Below are positions 47,423-62,690 of a stretch of DNA of 64,000 bases, one piece after another (within the stretch, counting starts at the first letter, position 1; each line of letters starts with the position of its first letter). The position numbers were made by a program, and so were the translations under genes. The DNA is from Cryptomeria japonica (Eukaryota; Streptophyta; Pinopsida; Cupressales; Cupressaceae): NCBI RefSeq assembly GCF_030272615.1, contig NW_026729201.1, positions 62,001 through 126,000 on the forward strand, in the 5' to 3' direction. The notes below the pieces were generated by a model. The model had not been told where the DNA came from. It saw nothing but the letters and a program-made list of their open reading frames with translations, and searched no databases.

Positions 47423-48030
47423 CATTGATGGAAATACTCATGTGGAAAATGGTCATGGTTTCAACAGCCGGTTTCATCCTGCCCTGCTCCCCTTGAGCTG
47501 AATATGCAAAGTACTTCAATACTCCAAATTCTTTGTAACTCCCCCTAATGTATGCAACTCTTCATTCTTTTTCACATGTATACTACTCCTCCTTTGACAT
47601 CAATGCCCAAAAAAAACATGTCAAAGAATAAGTACTGTACACTAAATAACTCCAAAAATGTCTTACCGGAGCTTGACCAGTTTCAAGATTTTCGGAGAAG
47701 ATTTCTCCAATAATTCCATATAAGTATCCCAACTAGTTTTGAATGTGTCGGAGATAGATACAAGTCCACTTAGTAAAAATTCAAGTGATTCTTTCTCATT
47801 AACTTATGTTGGTGTGGGATTTCTCAGCATATCCATGCATTCCTTCTTATGTCAAAATTTGTCCATCAATAGATTTTGTCAGTGAAATTAGTCCATCAAA
47901 AGAGTTAGTAATACTAGCAATCTTCTCTTGTATCTCTTTTATCTTTTTATCTACATTTGTTGTAAGTATCTCGATATTGCAACATACCCTGTATATATTA
48001 TTACATTGTTTCAAAGAATTTTCTATCAAA
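47423..48030 (-). other. Degenerate 3' internal region of the copia element
   Basis: Minus-strand frame 48029-47847 encodes a helical Lys/Glu/Ile-rich segment (KKIKEIQEKIASI) that could be a coiled coil. Integrase, RT and RNase H, which should occupy this interval, are missing. Confidence 0.45.
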
Positions 48031-48031
48031 A

Positions 48032-48774
48032 TTAGCTTCTCCTCAATCTTTTCTTCTCTCTCTCAATGATCTGATCAAAAGTGGCTTTCTTAGCCAAAGT
48101 GAATTTTTCAAGTGCTTGTCCGTTAGAGATCTGTTGTAAGGATTGAAAACATACTGGATTATGAGGTTTAACAATCTTGGGTAAATCTCTGACAGCATGT
48201 GTCGAACTGATCTTCACTATGCAATCAAAGTTTACATGACACATCCTCTTATGCCATAACTAGTTTTCATCAATCTGAGCAATCAAACAAGAATTTTCAC
48301 TAGAGTTCAAATGGAAGATATTTTCTTTGGTCTGGGTTCCAAAAGAAATTTCCAATCCAGATCTATTGCTGATCTTGCATTTTCCATTCTTGAATTGCAA
48401 ATGAAATCCTCTATCCACCATCTGACCTACACTTAAAAGGTTATGCTTTAAGCCTTCAACATAATAAACATTATCAATATTAGTCTTACCATTCAATGAT
48501 ATTGATCCTTTGGCTTTGATCCTACATGCGTTGTTGTCTCCAAATCTGACTAGTCTACCATCAAATTCTTGCAGTGTTAGAAATTTTCTCTTGTCACCGG
48601 TCATGTGATGTGAGCATCCACTATCTATAACCCATTCATCATTTTCTTCAATTTTAGCAATGAAAGCCTTCTCCTCAGTATGAGTTGCTTCAATGATAGG
48701 TTCCAGAGAATCATCCTTGATAGAAATACAGACCCAATCTTTACCTGAGCTTCCATTATCGGTTCCATTTATAG

Positions 48775-48812
<38 letters not shown>

Positions 48813-49820
48813 CCAGCATAATAACATGATTTATCCTTATTACTTCTAAATCTAGGCTTGTGATATTCCAGATTAGGCTTATAACTCCTCATAAATCTTT
48901 CATGATTCCTAGCAGCTCTTTCAAGACCTCTAGAAGCAAAATGACCAATATTATTGCATGAAAAACATTTAAAAGGGACTTTTCCTTTATACTTACTTCC
49001 AACCGATCCTTTAGGAATTCATTCTAAGAAATCAAGGCTTCCAACTCTTCAAGTTCTCTGTCTTCCCTTTCAATGCCTCCAAATATTTAGCATACAACTT
49101 CTTCCAATCTATCTTCTTCTTACCAGAGGCAGATGCTTTAAATGTAGTTTCAGTTTTAGTAGCACTCTGATCTCCAAGTTCCTCAAGCTCAGGAGCAGTA
49201 AATTTCCCAAGTAATCCACCTCTAGTAAAATGGGTACTTGACATTGTTTGAAGTTCATTAATTGCTGTAGCCTTCATATTGTAAGCTGGAAGTAGAACTC
49301 TCAAAATCTTTGACACAACTTCATCCTCACTAACTGATCTGCCATAAGATTTGATTCCCATGACAATTTCATTTACTCTATCCATGAAAGAACTAATCTT
49401 CTCATCTTCTTCCATCTTCAAATTTTCATATCTCACCCGGAAACCTTCAAATTTTTCAATCTTTATTGCTTGGTCACCTTTATAAAGAGTTTCAAGATTC
49501 AACCAGATCTTCTTTGCATTCTCTAACTCTATGACATTCAATAAATTTTCATCATATAAGGCACTCAAAAATGCTTCACTCAACAATGCTTCTTTTGCTC
49601 TAACATCATTTTAAGCTCTCTTCTGTTCATGAGCAAGTGTCGGTATTCCAAAATTAGGATCATGAGGTATATACCCTTTCTCCACTATCTCCCAAACTTT
49701 AGCTCCAAGACATCTCAGATGAATCCTTATTCGCTCCTTCCATATTTAATAATTTGTACCATCAAATATGAGACTCTCCTTTTGATAGGGATTGAATGTA
49801 GAACTTGATGCTAATGTCAT
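48032..49820 (-). pseudogene. Copia gag, protease and pre-integrase remnant
   Basis: It starts at ATG 49820 on the minus strand. The gag N-terminus carries the LIFDGTNY and IWKERIRIHLRC blocks, and the UBN2-type gag body runs to 49032. After a frameshift there is a knuckle CFSCNNIGHFASR whose last Cys is lost, near 48950. Then comes an eleven-Asp run encoded by a TCA microsatellite (48778-48812). The protease active site is WVIDSGCSHHMTG near 48640. The GAG-pre-integrase zinc region contains LWHKRMCHVNF near 48240, preceded by an in-frame stop, and HNPVC. The integrase core never begins. The product would process and package copia RNA. Two stops lie in the gag N-terminus. The copy is non-functional. 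Confidence 0.85.
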
Positions 49821-49862
49821 CGGATCTCCTCAAGCGGTTAAGCTTCTACAGAGAGGACCTTT

Positions 49863-49875
49863 CTCTGATACCAAT
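49863..49875 (-). other. Copia primer-binding site
   Basis: On the minus strand, ATTGGTATCAGAG directly follows the LTR end CCAACA. This matches the initiator-methionine tRNA primer site usual for plant copia elements. Confidence 0.85.
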
Positions 49876-51104
49876 TGTTGGAATGATCTGATACTGGGAG
49901 AAAACTAAGAGGGGGGTGAATTAGTTTTCTCACAAGTATAGCAGTTAATACAAATTATAAGATTAATACTGGAGCACAACACAATGAAGGATAAAGCATG
50001 AAAGCACAATACACATGACACTAATATTTTTTACATGGAAAACTTGCTAAAGGGAAAAACCACGGTGGGAAACCCTACCCAAAATCAGATAATACTTCTG
50101 CAGCAGTATGTGAAATAATTACAATGGGGATTGCACTTGCAATCAAGACAACAACCTAGAGCTCACTACTCATCATAAAGAGAGAAATCTCACTGACTTA
50201 TAAAGCATTAGACTACAATCCGAAAAAAATGAACTCTGAAAGTAGCATCTACTAATGCTTGATACAGTTTCGGTTAAGCATAGATGTCTGCCCTACAACA
50301 CAAAATCCTTCTGATCCCTTCGCTGAAAGATATGACTTTATTCACACATAAGCCTTTCTTTGATAATGTAGACATAACCATCAATCCCAAAAACTATCGA
50401 TACCAAAATTACATGAATAAGTCACCTATAAATATAGATCATCAACCTTATTGATAAGGTCAGCTAAACCCTAAACCCCAAAACCCATCATTACAAAAAT
50501 TACATCACATGATACCATCAGACCAATATTATGATTTACATTACATAGCATGGACCTAATTCAAATTCTCAAACTATTATATTTGCGAAAATTTTGCTAA
50601 GACCAAAATCCAACATGTTTCACCAACCAGTAGAAACCCTCAGTGCAATAACACAAAAAGTCTAACCGGATCCAAATAGAAATATCATAACATCATGCTA
50701 CCCAATGCAAAATCACCAAATAGTTAGGATACAATCAAGAAGCAACTTCAACATGATAAAAACCGATTCCATAAGTTGAGCCAAAATCATCTAACCAAAT
50801 CATCAAATATCGTTAATTAGTAAAGCTAACCGTTATCAAGAAATATTAACCGAGAACATAAGCGATAGCTACTAGAGTACCAAATAATGAACCAACAGAA
50901 TATGGCAAGCATATAACCATCCTAAAGAAGCATCCAAACCTAAATCCAAGGATTTGATCATACCAGATCAGAATCAAAGCCAAAACCAAGATGAACACCA
51001 AGTCTAACTAGGATAGGTCCAACTAGGATAACAGAACCATATCCAACTGGGATACACTATTTACATCAATGACAACACTTAACCAGATCTAGCATATGCC
51101 AATA
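49876..51104 (-). mobile_element. Copia LTR (5' LTR of the minus-strand element)
   Basis: On the minus strand it starts near 51104 (TATTGGCATATG, presumably a mutated TGTTGGC) and ends CCAACA at 49876. It has the same block order as the LTR at 33532/47408 but is clearly diverged from it and about 300 bp longer, so the two are not a normal LTR pair. Confidence 0.65.
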
Positions 51105-51227
51105 ATCCGAGGATAGGGAGAAAGAATAGAGATAGGGAGATATAGGAGGGGAGAGAGGAAGAATAGTGATAGGGAGAGGGAATTGAGAGAGAGGGAGACA
51201 AAATTGAGAGAAAGAAAAAGGGAATGG

Positions 51228-51282
<55 letters not shown>

Positions 51283-51545
51283 GAGAGAGTAAGAGAAATG
51301 GAGGGGGATGGGGAGGGAGAGGGAGATAATGAGAGAGAGAGAGACACTTAAGAGAGGGGGAGAGAGTAAGAGATGGAGATGCGAGAGGGAGAGAAAGAGA
51401 GATCCCAAGTGAAAGATGAAAAGAGAGGGATATACCAAAGAGAGAGAGTGGGTGAGGGAGATGGTAAAGAGAGGGAGAGATACCTAAGAGGGATAGACCT
51501 AAGAGAGAGAGGGGGAATGCAAGGAAGAGACCAAGGAGATAATGC
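51105..51545. repeat. GA-rich tract at the outer end of repeat B
   Basis: Purine-rich, with a pure (GA)n run near 51233-51278. It abuts the copia LTR. Confidence 0.9.
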
Positions 51546-52740
51546 TGATATGAGCATGCTAATTACTGAAATTTAACTATGTCTGAAATTTATATGAATA
51601 CTCTAAAAACTAGAATCTACATTATATCTCCTAGAGATCTAGAACCACTCTCAAACATCTTGACAATATATACATAAAATATAACTTAAAGTATAAGAAA
51701 GGAAAAAGACAAATAAAACTGTGAAGGAAAAAGACAAAAAAATTGCATGGAATTTATTTGGCATGCGCCTTATTTGGCATGCCCCAAATATGGCGCGTGA
51801 CAAATAAGGCTTGCACCAAATGTATTTTCAATTTTTTCTCCATTTGGTGCATGCCAAATGTGTCTCCTTTTGAAACACCAAGCCTAATGCTTGGATTTAC
51901 CTAGGGCATCCAACCCAATGGGTTGGACACCCTTCTTAGGCCTCAGACATGTTTTCCAGCAAATATTGAAAATTTTCTTTTTTGTTTGTGCTCTCCATTA
52001 GGTTTTCACGTGTTTCAATGTGATAAAAAAAAACACCATAAAATCATCAAGCTCTCTCTTAGCTATCCAACCATATAGTTCTTTTCAAATTTTGATAATG
52101 TTAAGGTCTTCATCCATAATTTCTTTTGTTAGTGTGTTCAATTTTTGTCAAAAACCAACATGACATATTTTGGCCATAGATTTTTAATTGTTTATCCAAT
52201 TTTGAAAAAAATTACATTTTTAGAAACTAGATTCCATTCTACACAATTTTTAAAAAAAAAATCTGATTTTTGATTAGTTTTCATAAATTTTTTTGGGGAG
52301 CATGCTCAAATTTATGTGTTCTAGGATGTGTCTACTTCAGAAATCCGTAAAAATTCAAATATTCATTAAAAAATAACCCAAAAAATCTAGCATAAACTTC
52401 AATGTGTTATCTACTTTCTCACTGTAGCAATTTGAAAAATTATAAAAAAAAAGTTTACTTTTTAGGGGCACCACATTTCATGCTATGTTATTTTTTTCTG
52501 AAAAAACAGGAGCCCCCTTTTTGAAACCCTTAATCTCCTCCATTTTCAAAACAAATTAGCAGTTTAGAAAGTAGATTTAGAGCACCTACTTTTGTTCTTG
52601 TTGCATCTTCAAATTTTGAGTGTACCTATCTTCAATTTCTCATCGAAGTTCAGACTTTGCTGATTTCAGATAAAAAAAGGTGGCATCTTAAGACCCCTTT
52701 TTGGTCCCCCATCTTTGTACACTTACCCTTGACATGTGTG
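51546..52740 (+). repeat. Dispersed repeat copy B
   Basis: It begins with TACTGAAATTTAACTATG, then GGCATGCGCC/GCATGCCAAAT words, CAACCCAATGGGTTGG (51911-51926), and the core shared with copies A and C, ending GTACACTTACCC. Copy C at 57843-59150 is its inverted counterpart along the whole length. The interval 52741-53229 shows no gene. Confidence 0.7.
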
Positions 52741-53229
52741 AGTAGGGGATCTAAGTACACCTACCATGGATCATGGATACAGATGAAAATGACCTAGGAT
52801 TGCAAGGTTAAAGCCATCTTATATAATACATTTTGAGATTTAATAACAGACGAGAATATTGTTCTAAGGAATTTAATAACTTTTGTAAGAATACAAGTGT
52901 TATTATGGAAAACAATAATATGCTACCTTGATGGGATGGAGTTAAAAATAGGATGAACCAAACCTTCATGGAAAGAGCCAAAAAAAAATTTTTGGTTTAG
53001 ATAAGGTGGGAAAAGGGTCTCTCATCAAATGTTACAACATCAAAATAAGTAGATCAAAAAATAGCATAGTCAGTTGTACCATGCAACACAAAGAGGCTAA
53101 TAGAGAAAATAACAAAATAGAACCATAAAAAGATAAGATCCAAACACATAGACTAGATAGAATTTAGATTGTGGAGGTTCATAAAAGCCAAAAGTAAGTC
53201 AAGCGTTGCATTGTTTAATAGATGTTCTT

Positions 53230-55275
53230 GGGTAAAATTTGTGAGCACTTAATGTTACTTGATAAATAGATCTCCTTATAAGGTTCCATATTCTCGAGTT
53301 CTACTTATGATGATTGTTTTCACATGCCTAAGAAAGAGATCCAAACTAGAACCAAAAGCATTAAAATGAATCTTCAGTAGATATAGTAAAAAATGTTAAT
53401 GGTTATAAGATTTATAATCCTCTAACCTTGAAACTTGATGTCCATCCTAGAGATGTGATTTTTAAGGAATTTAGAGCTATTTTTGTTTCTTAAAAAACAA
53501 AAAGATAAAGAAGGAAAAAAGAGAAGGCATTTCAAATTAAGTCAAGAAGATGCATATATGGAAGAACATAGTTATGAATTAGAGGATATAGAAGAAAAAG
53601 AGGGTTAAAATAGGAGTTCTAAATGGGAATATCTTGAAGAGATTGCAAATGTAGAAGAGAAAGAAGAAGAATCTTGTACTCCTTTGAGAATATCTATAAG
53701 ATAGGTAAATTTAGTTAACATGTATAGAGAACCATATTTTTATTATGTATTCATTTGAGAATATCTATAAAATAAAAAAAATTAGTTAACATGTATATCT
53801 CACTAGTATATTTCTATTATGTGTCTTCCTTGTTAAGTAGTGATGAAGAACCTAAATCCTACAAGCATGCTATTATTTGAGATGATAGTGAGTCTTGTAA
53901 AAAAGCCATGTAGAAGAAGATATGATGTTAGACTCATGTGACATTGAAAATATTATTTATTTTCCCAAAGGAAGGAAATCCATTGGTTATAAATTGGTCT
54001 ATAAGAGTAAATTTAGAGTATATAGTTTATTGAAAGTTACAATGCCATACTATTAGCTAAGGGATATTCTTGAAGAGAGGGAATTGATTTCAAAAAACAC
54101 TCTCTTATTGCTAAATTGTCCTCAATTAGATTTATTTTAATCATAGTTGCTACATATAATACTGAAATAGAGCAAGTGGACAATAAAACTAATATTTTGC
54201 ATGGGAATCTACAAGAGGAAATTTATATATGTAACCTAAAGGTTTCGAAGTAGAAGAAAGGACCACTTGGTTTGCAAATAATGATTTATTTATAGTTTGA
54301 AACAATCATCCTAAATCTCGTATCAAAAGTTTGACTTGTTTGTGTTGAAGTTGAATTTTTTAAGAAGCAAGCAATTTCACTATATTTACATTAGATGTAC
54401 TGATGATCATATACTAATTATTACCTTATATGTGGATATCATATTATTTTTCAATAACAAGAAGGGTATTAAATTAGAGCTAAGAAATCATAATTTAAAT
54501 CCTTTTAAGATGAAATATCTAGGGACAACGAGATATATATTGTGTATGAAAATTAAGAGGAATCATGAGCAAAACAATCTTTGGTTGTCTTAGAATAAAT
54601 ATGTGAATATTATTTTTAAAAAAATTTAATATGTAGGATGTAAGCTAATTAAAATTCCTTTACTATTTTGCACTCATATTACTTTAGATATGCATCTGAA
54701 ATACAAGGATGATTTATATTATTTCTAATGCGTCAAATAATAGTGTTCTTAGTAGCCTAGTGTTTGGATTGTTTTGAACTAGCTATATATTGCCCAAGCA
54801 GTGGGATTATTAAGTATGTTTGTATCTAATATTGGCACAAAGCATTAGAACAATGTGAAGAGGGTACTTATTTATTTGACTTATTATATTATCGATAATA
54901 TATATAATATTTGACATGTAGGGCTTGAGTAATGTAGACTTGGCTAGTGATTTAGATAGTTGGAAGTTGAGTAGTGGTTTTGTTTTACACTTTATTTGTT
55001 GGTATAATGAGTTGGATGAATAAGAGCTAGCTCATTATTACTCTATCCACCATTGATGTTGCATGCATAGGTGCTACCCATGTCTCTAAAGAGGTATTTA
55101 TTTACATAAGTTATGTGTAGGTATTAATTTTCATTGTAGGAAAATTTATATTAGTTGTGAAAATTAAAGTGCAATATGCTTAGAAAATGTATCATAGTCA
55201 AAGTGCAATATGGTGGTTATTTTGAGGAAGGTTAACACTTGGGAAAATGTTTTTGATTACAGGAAAAGCATGTTT
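53230..55275 (+). pseudogene. Copia integrase end, reverse transcriptase and RNase H remnant
   Basis: This forward, heavily mutated pol region starts at the integrase C-terminus (RSKLEPKALKCIF near 53350; YNPLTLKLDVHPRDVIFKE near 53420). RT follows with AKGYSxREGIDF (54060), IAKLSSIRFILIIVA, DNKTNILHGNLQEEIY (54185) and LYVDIILFF (54430), where the catalytic YVDD box is altered to YVDI. MKYLGTTRYILCMKI comes next. RNase H is represented by STIDVACIGATHVSKEV near 55060, in place of the usual TTDAEY. Stops and frameshifts are dense. No LTR of its own was found nearby, and its relation to the minus-strand copia element is unknown. Confidence 0.8.
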
Positions 55276-55442
55276 TGAAGGGATCCCGAAACCCTTTACA
55301 AAAGCTCCTTAAAAGATAATAGCATTAAGCAACATGAAAAGACAAGCTGCCAAAAAACCGGCATAGTTATGGGCAAAAATCAGCAAAAAGCCCAACAAAA
55401 CCAGCCACATCCAACCATAACATAAAAGAGATAGAAAACAAA

Positions 55443-56090
55443 TTACTTAATGTTTTTTAGGGCATTAGCCAAATTTCCACTAATCCCTTGCAAATCTTTA
55501 ATATTATCCCTAAGCTTAGGGATATCCTTGGAAGAGGCCACAACAACTTTTTTCATGCTTGCCCTTGTTCTTTTCGCCGTACCACTAGGAGCACTTTCCA
55601 CTATTCCTGCCTCTATAGCATCCTCATCAATATCTAGATCCACACGACAGGTTTGGGGGTGCTGGAACCATCAAGGAACTTGGTAATTTCCTCTAAATTC
55701 TTAGTCATAGAGGTAAGGATATTCGGAATCATTAGCAGAAAGTTTTTCATAGCTGTTTTTCCTTCCTCCAGATTATCAATCTGAGCTTCCAGCTTCTCCA
55801 CTTTTTCTTCCATTCCTTTATTCCATCATTCCTAGTTTATTTCAGCTTTCTTCCCTTTCTCTTCCTGCTGCTTATCAGTTTTTTCCAGATTCTTGATTCC
55901 TTCATAAACCCACCTGTCAAAACCCATATGAGCCTCAATTTGGTTTTTGAGTTTATCCAAAATTATCCCCTCTCCAGCTTTATCTTGATCCCTGCTCGAA
56001 TTCTCCCTGTCCTTCTCCTGCTCAGTTTCCTTGTCCTTCTCCTACTCAATTTCCATTTCCCTTTCCTCATTATAATGTTGTAGACTATCT
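55443..56090 (-). pseudogene. Unrecognised coiled-coil protein remnant
   Basis: The minus strand gives a Lys/Glu-rich sequence with heptad-like segments (EKVEKLEAQIDNLEEGK near 55780), then TKNLEEITKF, and after a frameshift MDLDIDEDAIEAGIVESAPS to the stop at 55443. It resembles ORF1 or gag-like coiled-coil proteins of retroelements but I cannot assign it. A few stops interrupt the upstream part. Confidence 0.4.
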
Positions 56091-57842
<1,752 letters not shown>

Positions 57843-59150
57843 TAGGGGTAAGTGCACAAAGATGGGGGCGCAAAAAGGGATCTTAAGATGCCACTTTTTT
57901 AAAATCAACAAATATTGGTCTTAGATGGTAAAATGAAGATAGTTACACTAAAAATTTGAAGATGCCACAAGAAAAAGAGTTCTAGTGCTTTGAATTTATA
58001 ACAAGAACAAGAGTTGTAGTTCTCTAAATATACTTTCTAATCTATTAATATTTTTTGAAAATGCTGAAGATCAAGGGATTAAAAAAGGAGAGTACACTAA
58101 GTGGTCCTATTTTTTCGAAACAAGATTAATATAGCATTTGGTGTGCACCCCCTAAATTGTTAATTTTTATTTTAAATTTCAAAAATCACTCCAATGAGAA
58201 ATAAGCTAATACCATGTAGTTTATGCCAAATTTTCAACCAAATTTTTAAGGAAGATATGATTTTTTACTTGTTTTTGAGTTGGACACATCTTGAAAAATA
58301 AATTTTTGAAAGTGTTCCACCCTTAAATTTTTTGAAAACTAATTGAAAATCATTTTTTTAAAAATATACTTTATTTCAAAATTTGATGAACAAGTAAAAA
58401 ACTATACTCAAATTACCATAGGTTGGTTTTTTGCAAAAGATGGACACACTTAAAAAACAAATTAAAGATGAAAACTTTAACAAAATCAAAACGTGAAAAC
58501 AATTCTATGGCTAGATAGCTGAAAGATATCTTAACATCATTACATGATATTTTTCTAAATCTAATTTGCATTGAAACATGTGCAAACCTAATGGAGAGCA
58601 TGGCCAAAAGTGTGTGAATTTTTTTTTATAGTTTTTGAAAAAAAAAAATTAGCATGAAATGGCCGTCCAACCCTTTTGGTTGGATGCCCTAGGCAAATCC
58701 AACCCAAAGGGTTAGAATTTCCCAATGTAAATAATTTCGTGCTTCCACCAAATGAAAATGTATTTATATTTAGTGCTAGCCAAATTTGGCAAGCGCCAAA
58801 TGAAAATGCTAAAAATAAAAAATGTATTTTTATAATGCTAGTGCCTAATAGTTGTAGCACCAAATTATTTGCATTGGATCAATTCTCTTTCTCTATATCT
58901 GTCATTATGTCTTCAAGCCAAAATTAATTTCCCAAGAAGAATATATACATAAAATATATCATTTTAAGTATGTCACATTTCAATGTCTTTGTTTTTTCTT
59001 ACACTTTTAAGTTACATATCATGTATATATTGGAAAGATGTTTGAGAGTGATTTAAGATATCTAGGAGTTACAATGTAGATTTTAGGTTTTAAAAGATCT
59101 CATAATTTTTTATAATTAGTCAAATTTCAGTAATCAATAGGCTCTAATCA
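57843..59150 (-). repeat. Dispersed repeat copy C (inverted)
   Basis: It begins TAAGTGCACAAAGATGGGGG, the reverse of the end of copy B, and ends with GTCAAATTTCAGTAATCA near 59120-59140, the reverse of the start of B. The block CCAACCCTTTTGGTTGG (58669-58685) mirrors the one in B. Confidence 0.7.
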
Positions 59151-59895
<745 letters not shown>

Positions 59896-59924
59896 TATAT
59901 GATTTAGGTAATTTGGTGTAGCAT

Positions 59925-60045
59925 ATAGGGTTTAGTGTGTAGGATTAAGGATATAGCATTTAGGGTTGAGGGTATTGGTATAGGGTTTAGTGTACAAGAT
60001 TGATGGTACACCATTTAGAGTACATAGGGGGTTGAGGGTATTGCT
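59925..60045 (+). repeat. Degenerate telomere-like repeats, block 1
   Basis: TAGGGTTTAG, TTTAGGGTTGAGGG and related words: decayed forms of the plant telomeric TTTAGGG unit at an internal position. Confidence 0.65.
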
Positions 60046-60059
60046 CAGGTTGATAATTA

Positions 60060-60535
60060 CCTCTATTTCTCCCTCTCTCTCTCTCTCTCTTTTGTCTCTT
60101 GAACCTCTTTCTCTTTCCCTCTCTCCCTTCTTTAAATGTTTCCCTCCCTCACTTTCCATTTCTATACCTCTCCATCAATTTCTCATTACCCACTTCTCTC
60201 TATCACTCTCTATCTACCTCACTCCTCTCTAGATCTTCATCTATGCCTCTCACCTCTCTCCCCCATCTTGGTATCTTGCCTCTCTATCTATCCCTTCTCT
60301 ACTTCCCTCCCTCCCTCTCTGCCTTCTCTCCATCGCCTCTAACACCTCTCCCTTTATGAACTCTCTCCTTATTTTCTCTCTCTCTACTCCCATCTCTCTC
60401 TCCTCCTTCCCTCACTCCCTCCATGTATACCTCTCCCTCCATCCCTTCTCAGTCCTCTTTGTCTTTGTTCATTTTCTTCTCCTCTTCTCCCTCCCTCCCC
60501 TCTCTAGATCACGACCTCTCCCTCCACTTTATATG
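60060..60535. repeat. CT-rich tract
   Basis: A degenerate pyrimidine tract between the two telomere-like blocks. Frames across it are artefacts. Confidence 0.9.
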
Positions 60536-60537
60536 CT

Positions 60538-60660
60538 ATAGGGTTTAGGGTGTATTAACTATTTAGGGTATAGGTTTTAGGGACTAGGGTGTAGGATATA
60601 CAATTTAGGGTAGAGGGTTTAGGGTTTAGGGTTGAGGGTATTGGTATGGGGTTTAGGAAT
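60538..60660 (+). repeat. Degenerate telomere-like repeats, block 2
   Basis: Contains GGTTTAGGGTTTAGGGTTG and several single TTTAGGG units. The end TTGAGGGTATTGGTAT is shared with block 1. Confidence 0.7.
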
Positions 60661-61499
60661 TAAAATATATCTGTTTCAATGGATATTAAAATATCTCATT
60701 CCATGTGTAGGAATTCAAATTGAAGTTGAATACTTAAGGAATGGATAATTATGAAGGCATTAATAAAATCTAGAAAATAATATAAGGGGCCTACTAATCT
60801 CAATAGTTGCATGTTAATTAAAGTGAATTCTTCCTAGTTCATGTATTAGTTTTGATTTAATGAATCCTTGAAAATAAAATCATATTGTGCTTTTCTACTA
60901 TGAAAATTAATGAATGAACAAAGATGTTGTTTCCATATATTAAGTTTATTGAATTTGTAACAAATTTCATTCATGTAAAAGATCTAAAGTATGTTGATCA
61001 AATATAAATATTTGGTTCTATTATAATGATAGTTCCTTTGACCACATATTTGGGCCTTAGGAAAAAAATATATAGAAGTTTCTTCTAGTTCTATAAATTC
61101 TAATATATCAAACATTATATATCTAGTTCTAGATTTTTGTATTGATTGGTTGAAACTATGGAGTTCAATGGTATTCATGCAAGATCCTCCCCATATTAAA
61201 GTATCTCCTTATTTTACTAGGATGTTTCATTGAATTAAATTATAGGTATTCAAGATAACATTTTTCAAAGTAACCTCTATAAATTTTTCTAAAATATCTG
61301 AGAGAAAATATTCACAATAGCATATATGTAACAATGTGATGATAATTAATTCCCTTAATTAATTCACAATAGCACTCTGTGGATATCTTGGTTGTTTTAG
61401 GTCTTGGGATCTCTTCTTTGAGTAGGATGTCTCTATTTTGGTTCTCCTTTCTATTTCCAGTCTTTTTATCATTGTAGCTTCTTTTATGCAAACACACTA
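60661..61499. other. No gene seen
   Basis: AT-rich sequence without recognised features. Confidence 0.5.
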
Positions 61500-62246
61500 A
61501 TAAAAAGTGCCACCATGCATTGTTTACTTGGGATCATGCACATCTTGTGCCTTATTGTACATGCACTACTTATAAAGTGCCATGGGGGGGTTGATGTTTG
61601 TCTTTTGTTTGCCATCTTCCTTTGTCAAGTGAGTGTTCCTTCCACGACATTCACCTCATGTTGTGTGTCAAGTGAGTGTTCCTTCCACGACAATGTGTAC
61701 TTTCTCTGCGCCTTCGATGTTCCTGGTTCTTCATCATGCAGTTCTTGTTGGCTGTTCTTTTCAGTGTACTTGTCCCTCTCCCTTTTCAGCATTATGGGGA
61801 GGTTTGTCTTGTTGGTTCTAATGCTTCCTTGGTTTGATTGATCATCTCTTCAGGCTTTGGTTTCTCATGCCATCTGTATCTTCGAGTTTAGTTGTTTGTC
61901 TTTGTTTGCCATCTGATTCGAGTAGTGTCATTTGAGGGCACTCATGCAGATTACAGTCTTCTCTACCTGGTCGTGTTCTATTTTAGTGGAGTTTCTTCAG
62001 ATCAGCAGTTACTCTTCGATAGTGTTTGCAGCTATTTCCTGTTTCAGTGGTGTTTTTCTTGATTTTCCATCTCTTTTTGGAGTAGAGTTTTTTTCCCACA
62101 TGATTTTCTCTATTTCTTTGGTTCATAGAGATTTGGTTGTGATTGGGTAGCTCATCAGGCCTTGTTGCCGGGACCCAAATTTGCCTTCATCATGTAGTTG
62201 CATTTTTTGCTTCATGCATTTAGTTTTTTAGCTACTCCCTAAGTTC
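61500..62246 (+). other. 3' internal region of an LTR element
   Basis: This T-rich region precedes a polypurine tract. A 43-bp direct duplication (TGTCAAGTGAGTGTTCCTTC at 61623 and 61666) lies inside. The 108-codon Cys/Ser-rich frame at 61515 has no recognised motif and is probably untranslated sequence. Confidence 0.5.
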
Positions 62247-62690
62247 ATCTTAAGGGGGGGTGTTAGAGTTATCTTGTATTAGCTAATAATTATTTATTTA
62301 ATTATTAGTCTATTATACTCTGCGCTTAAGCTAAACTTAGACATTTAATAATATTGTAGGTATTTAATAATTATTCTAATTATTAAATACTCTTTATACC
62401 TTTAGGGTTTATTTAGGGTTGCACACCTTTAGGGTTGCTATTATCCTTTTATAAGGATTGTATTGTACTTTTTCATTAAAAATTGATTCCCTTTCTGAAT
62501 GATCATTTTCTTCTTCAAAGCATTTATGCTTTTTTGCTTTATGTGCCTCCATTCTTCTCTTGTGACAGGTATTTGCATGCAGGTGTTCTTGGGATCTCTG
62601 AAGTTGTATTTTCTCAACTTCTTCAGAAGAAAGTAATAAGCATATCAATAATATAGCAATCTTTACGCACACTGAATCATTTCAAAGCCT
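62247..62690 (+). mobile_element. Polypurine tract and 3' LTR start of a copia-like element
   Basis: CTTAAGGGGGGG (PPT) is followed by TGTTAGAGTTATCTTG at 62261, a typical LTR start. CCTTTTATAAGGATTG near 62445 may hold the TATA box. The right end is uncertain, perhaps near CTTTACGCACA at about 62670. Confidence 0.65.

Noticed and set aside
51066-51576. Overlapping frames of Ser/Leu or Arg/Glu repeats
   Set aside because: GA-tract artefacts.
61515-61841. Cys/Ser-rich frame of 108 codons resembling a small secreted protein
   Set aside because: It lies in the 3' untranslated region of an LTR element just before its polypurine tract and contains a direct duplication. There is no supporting motif.
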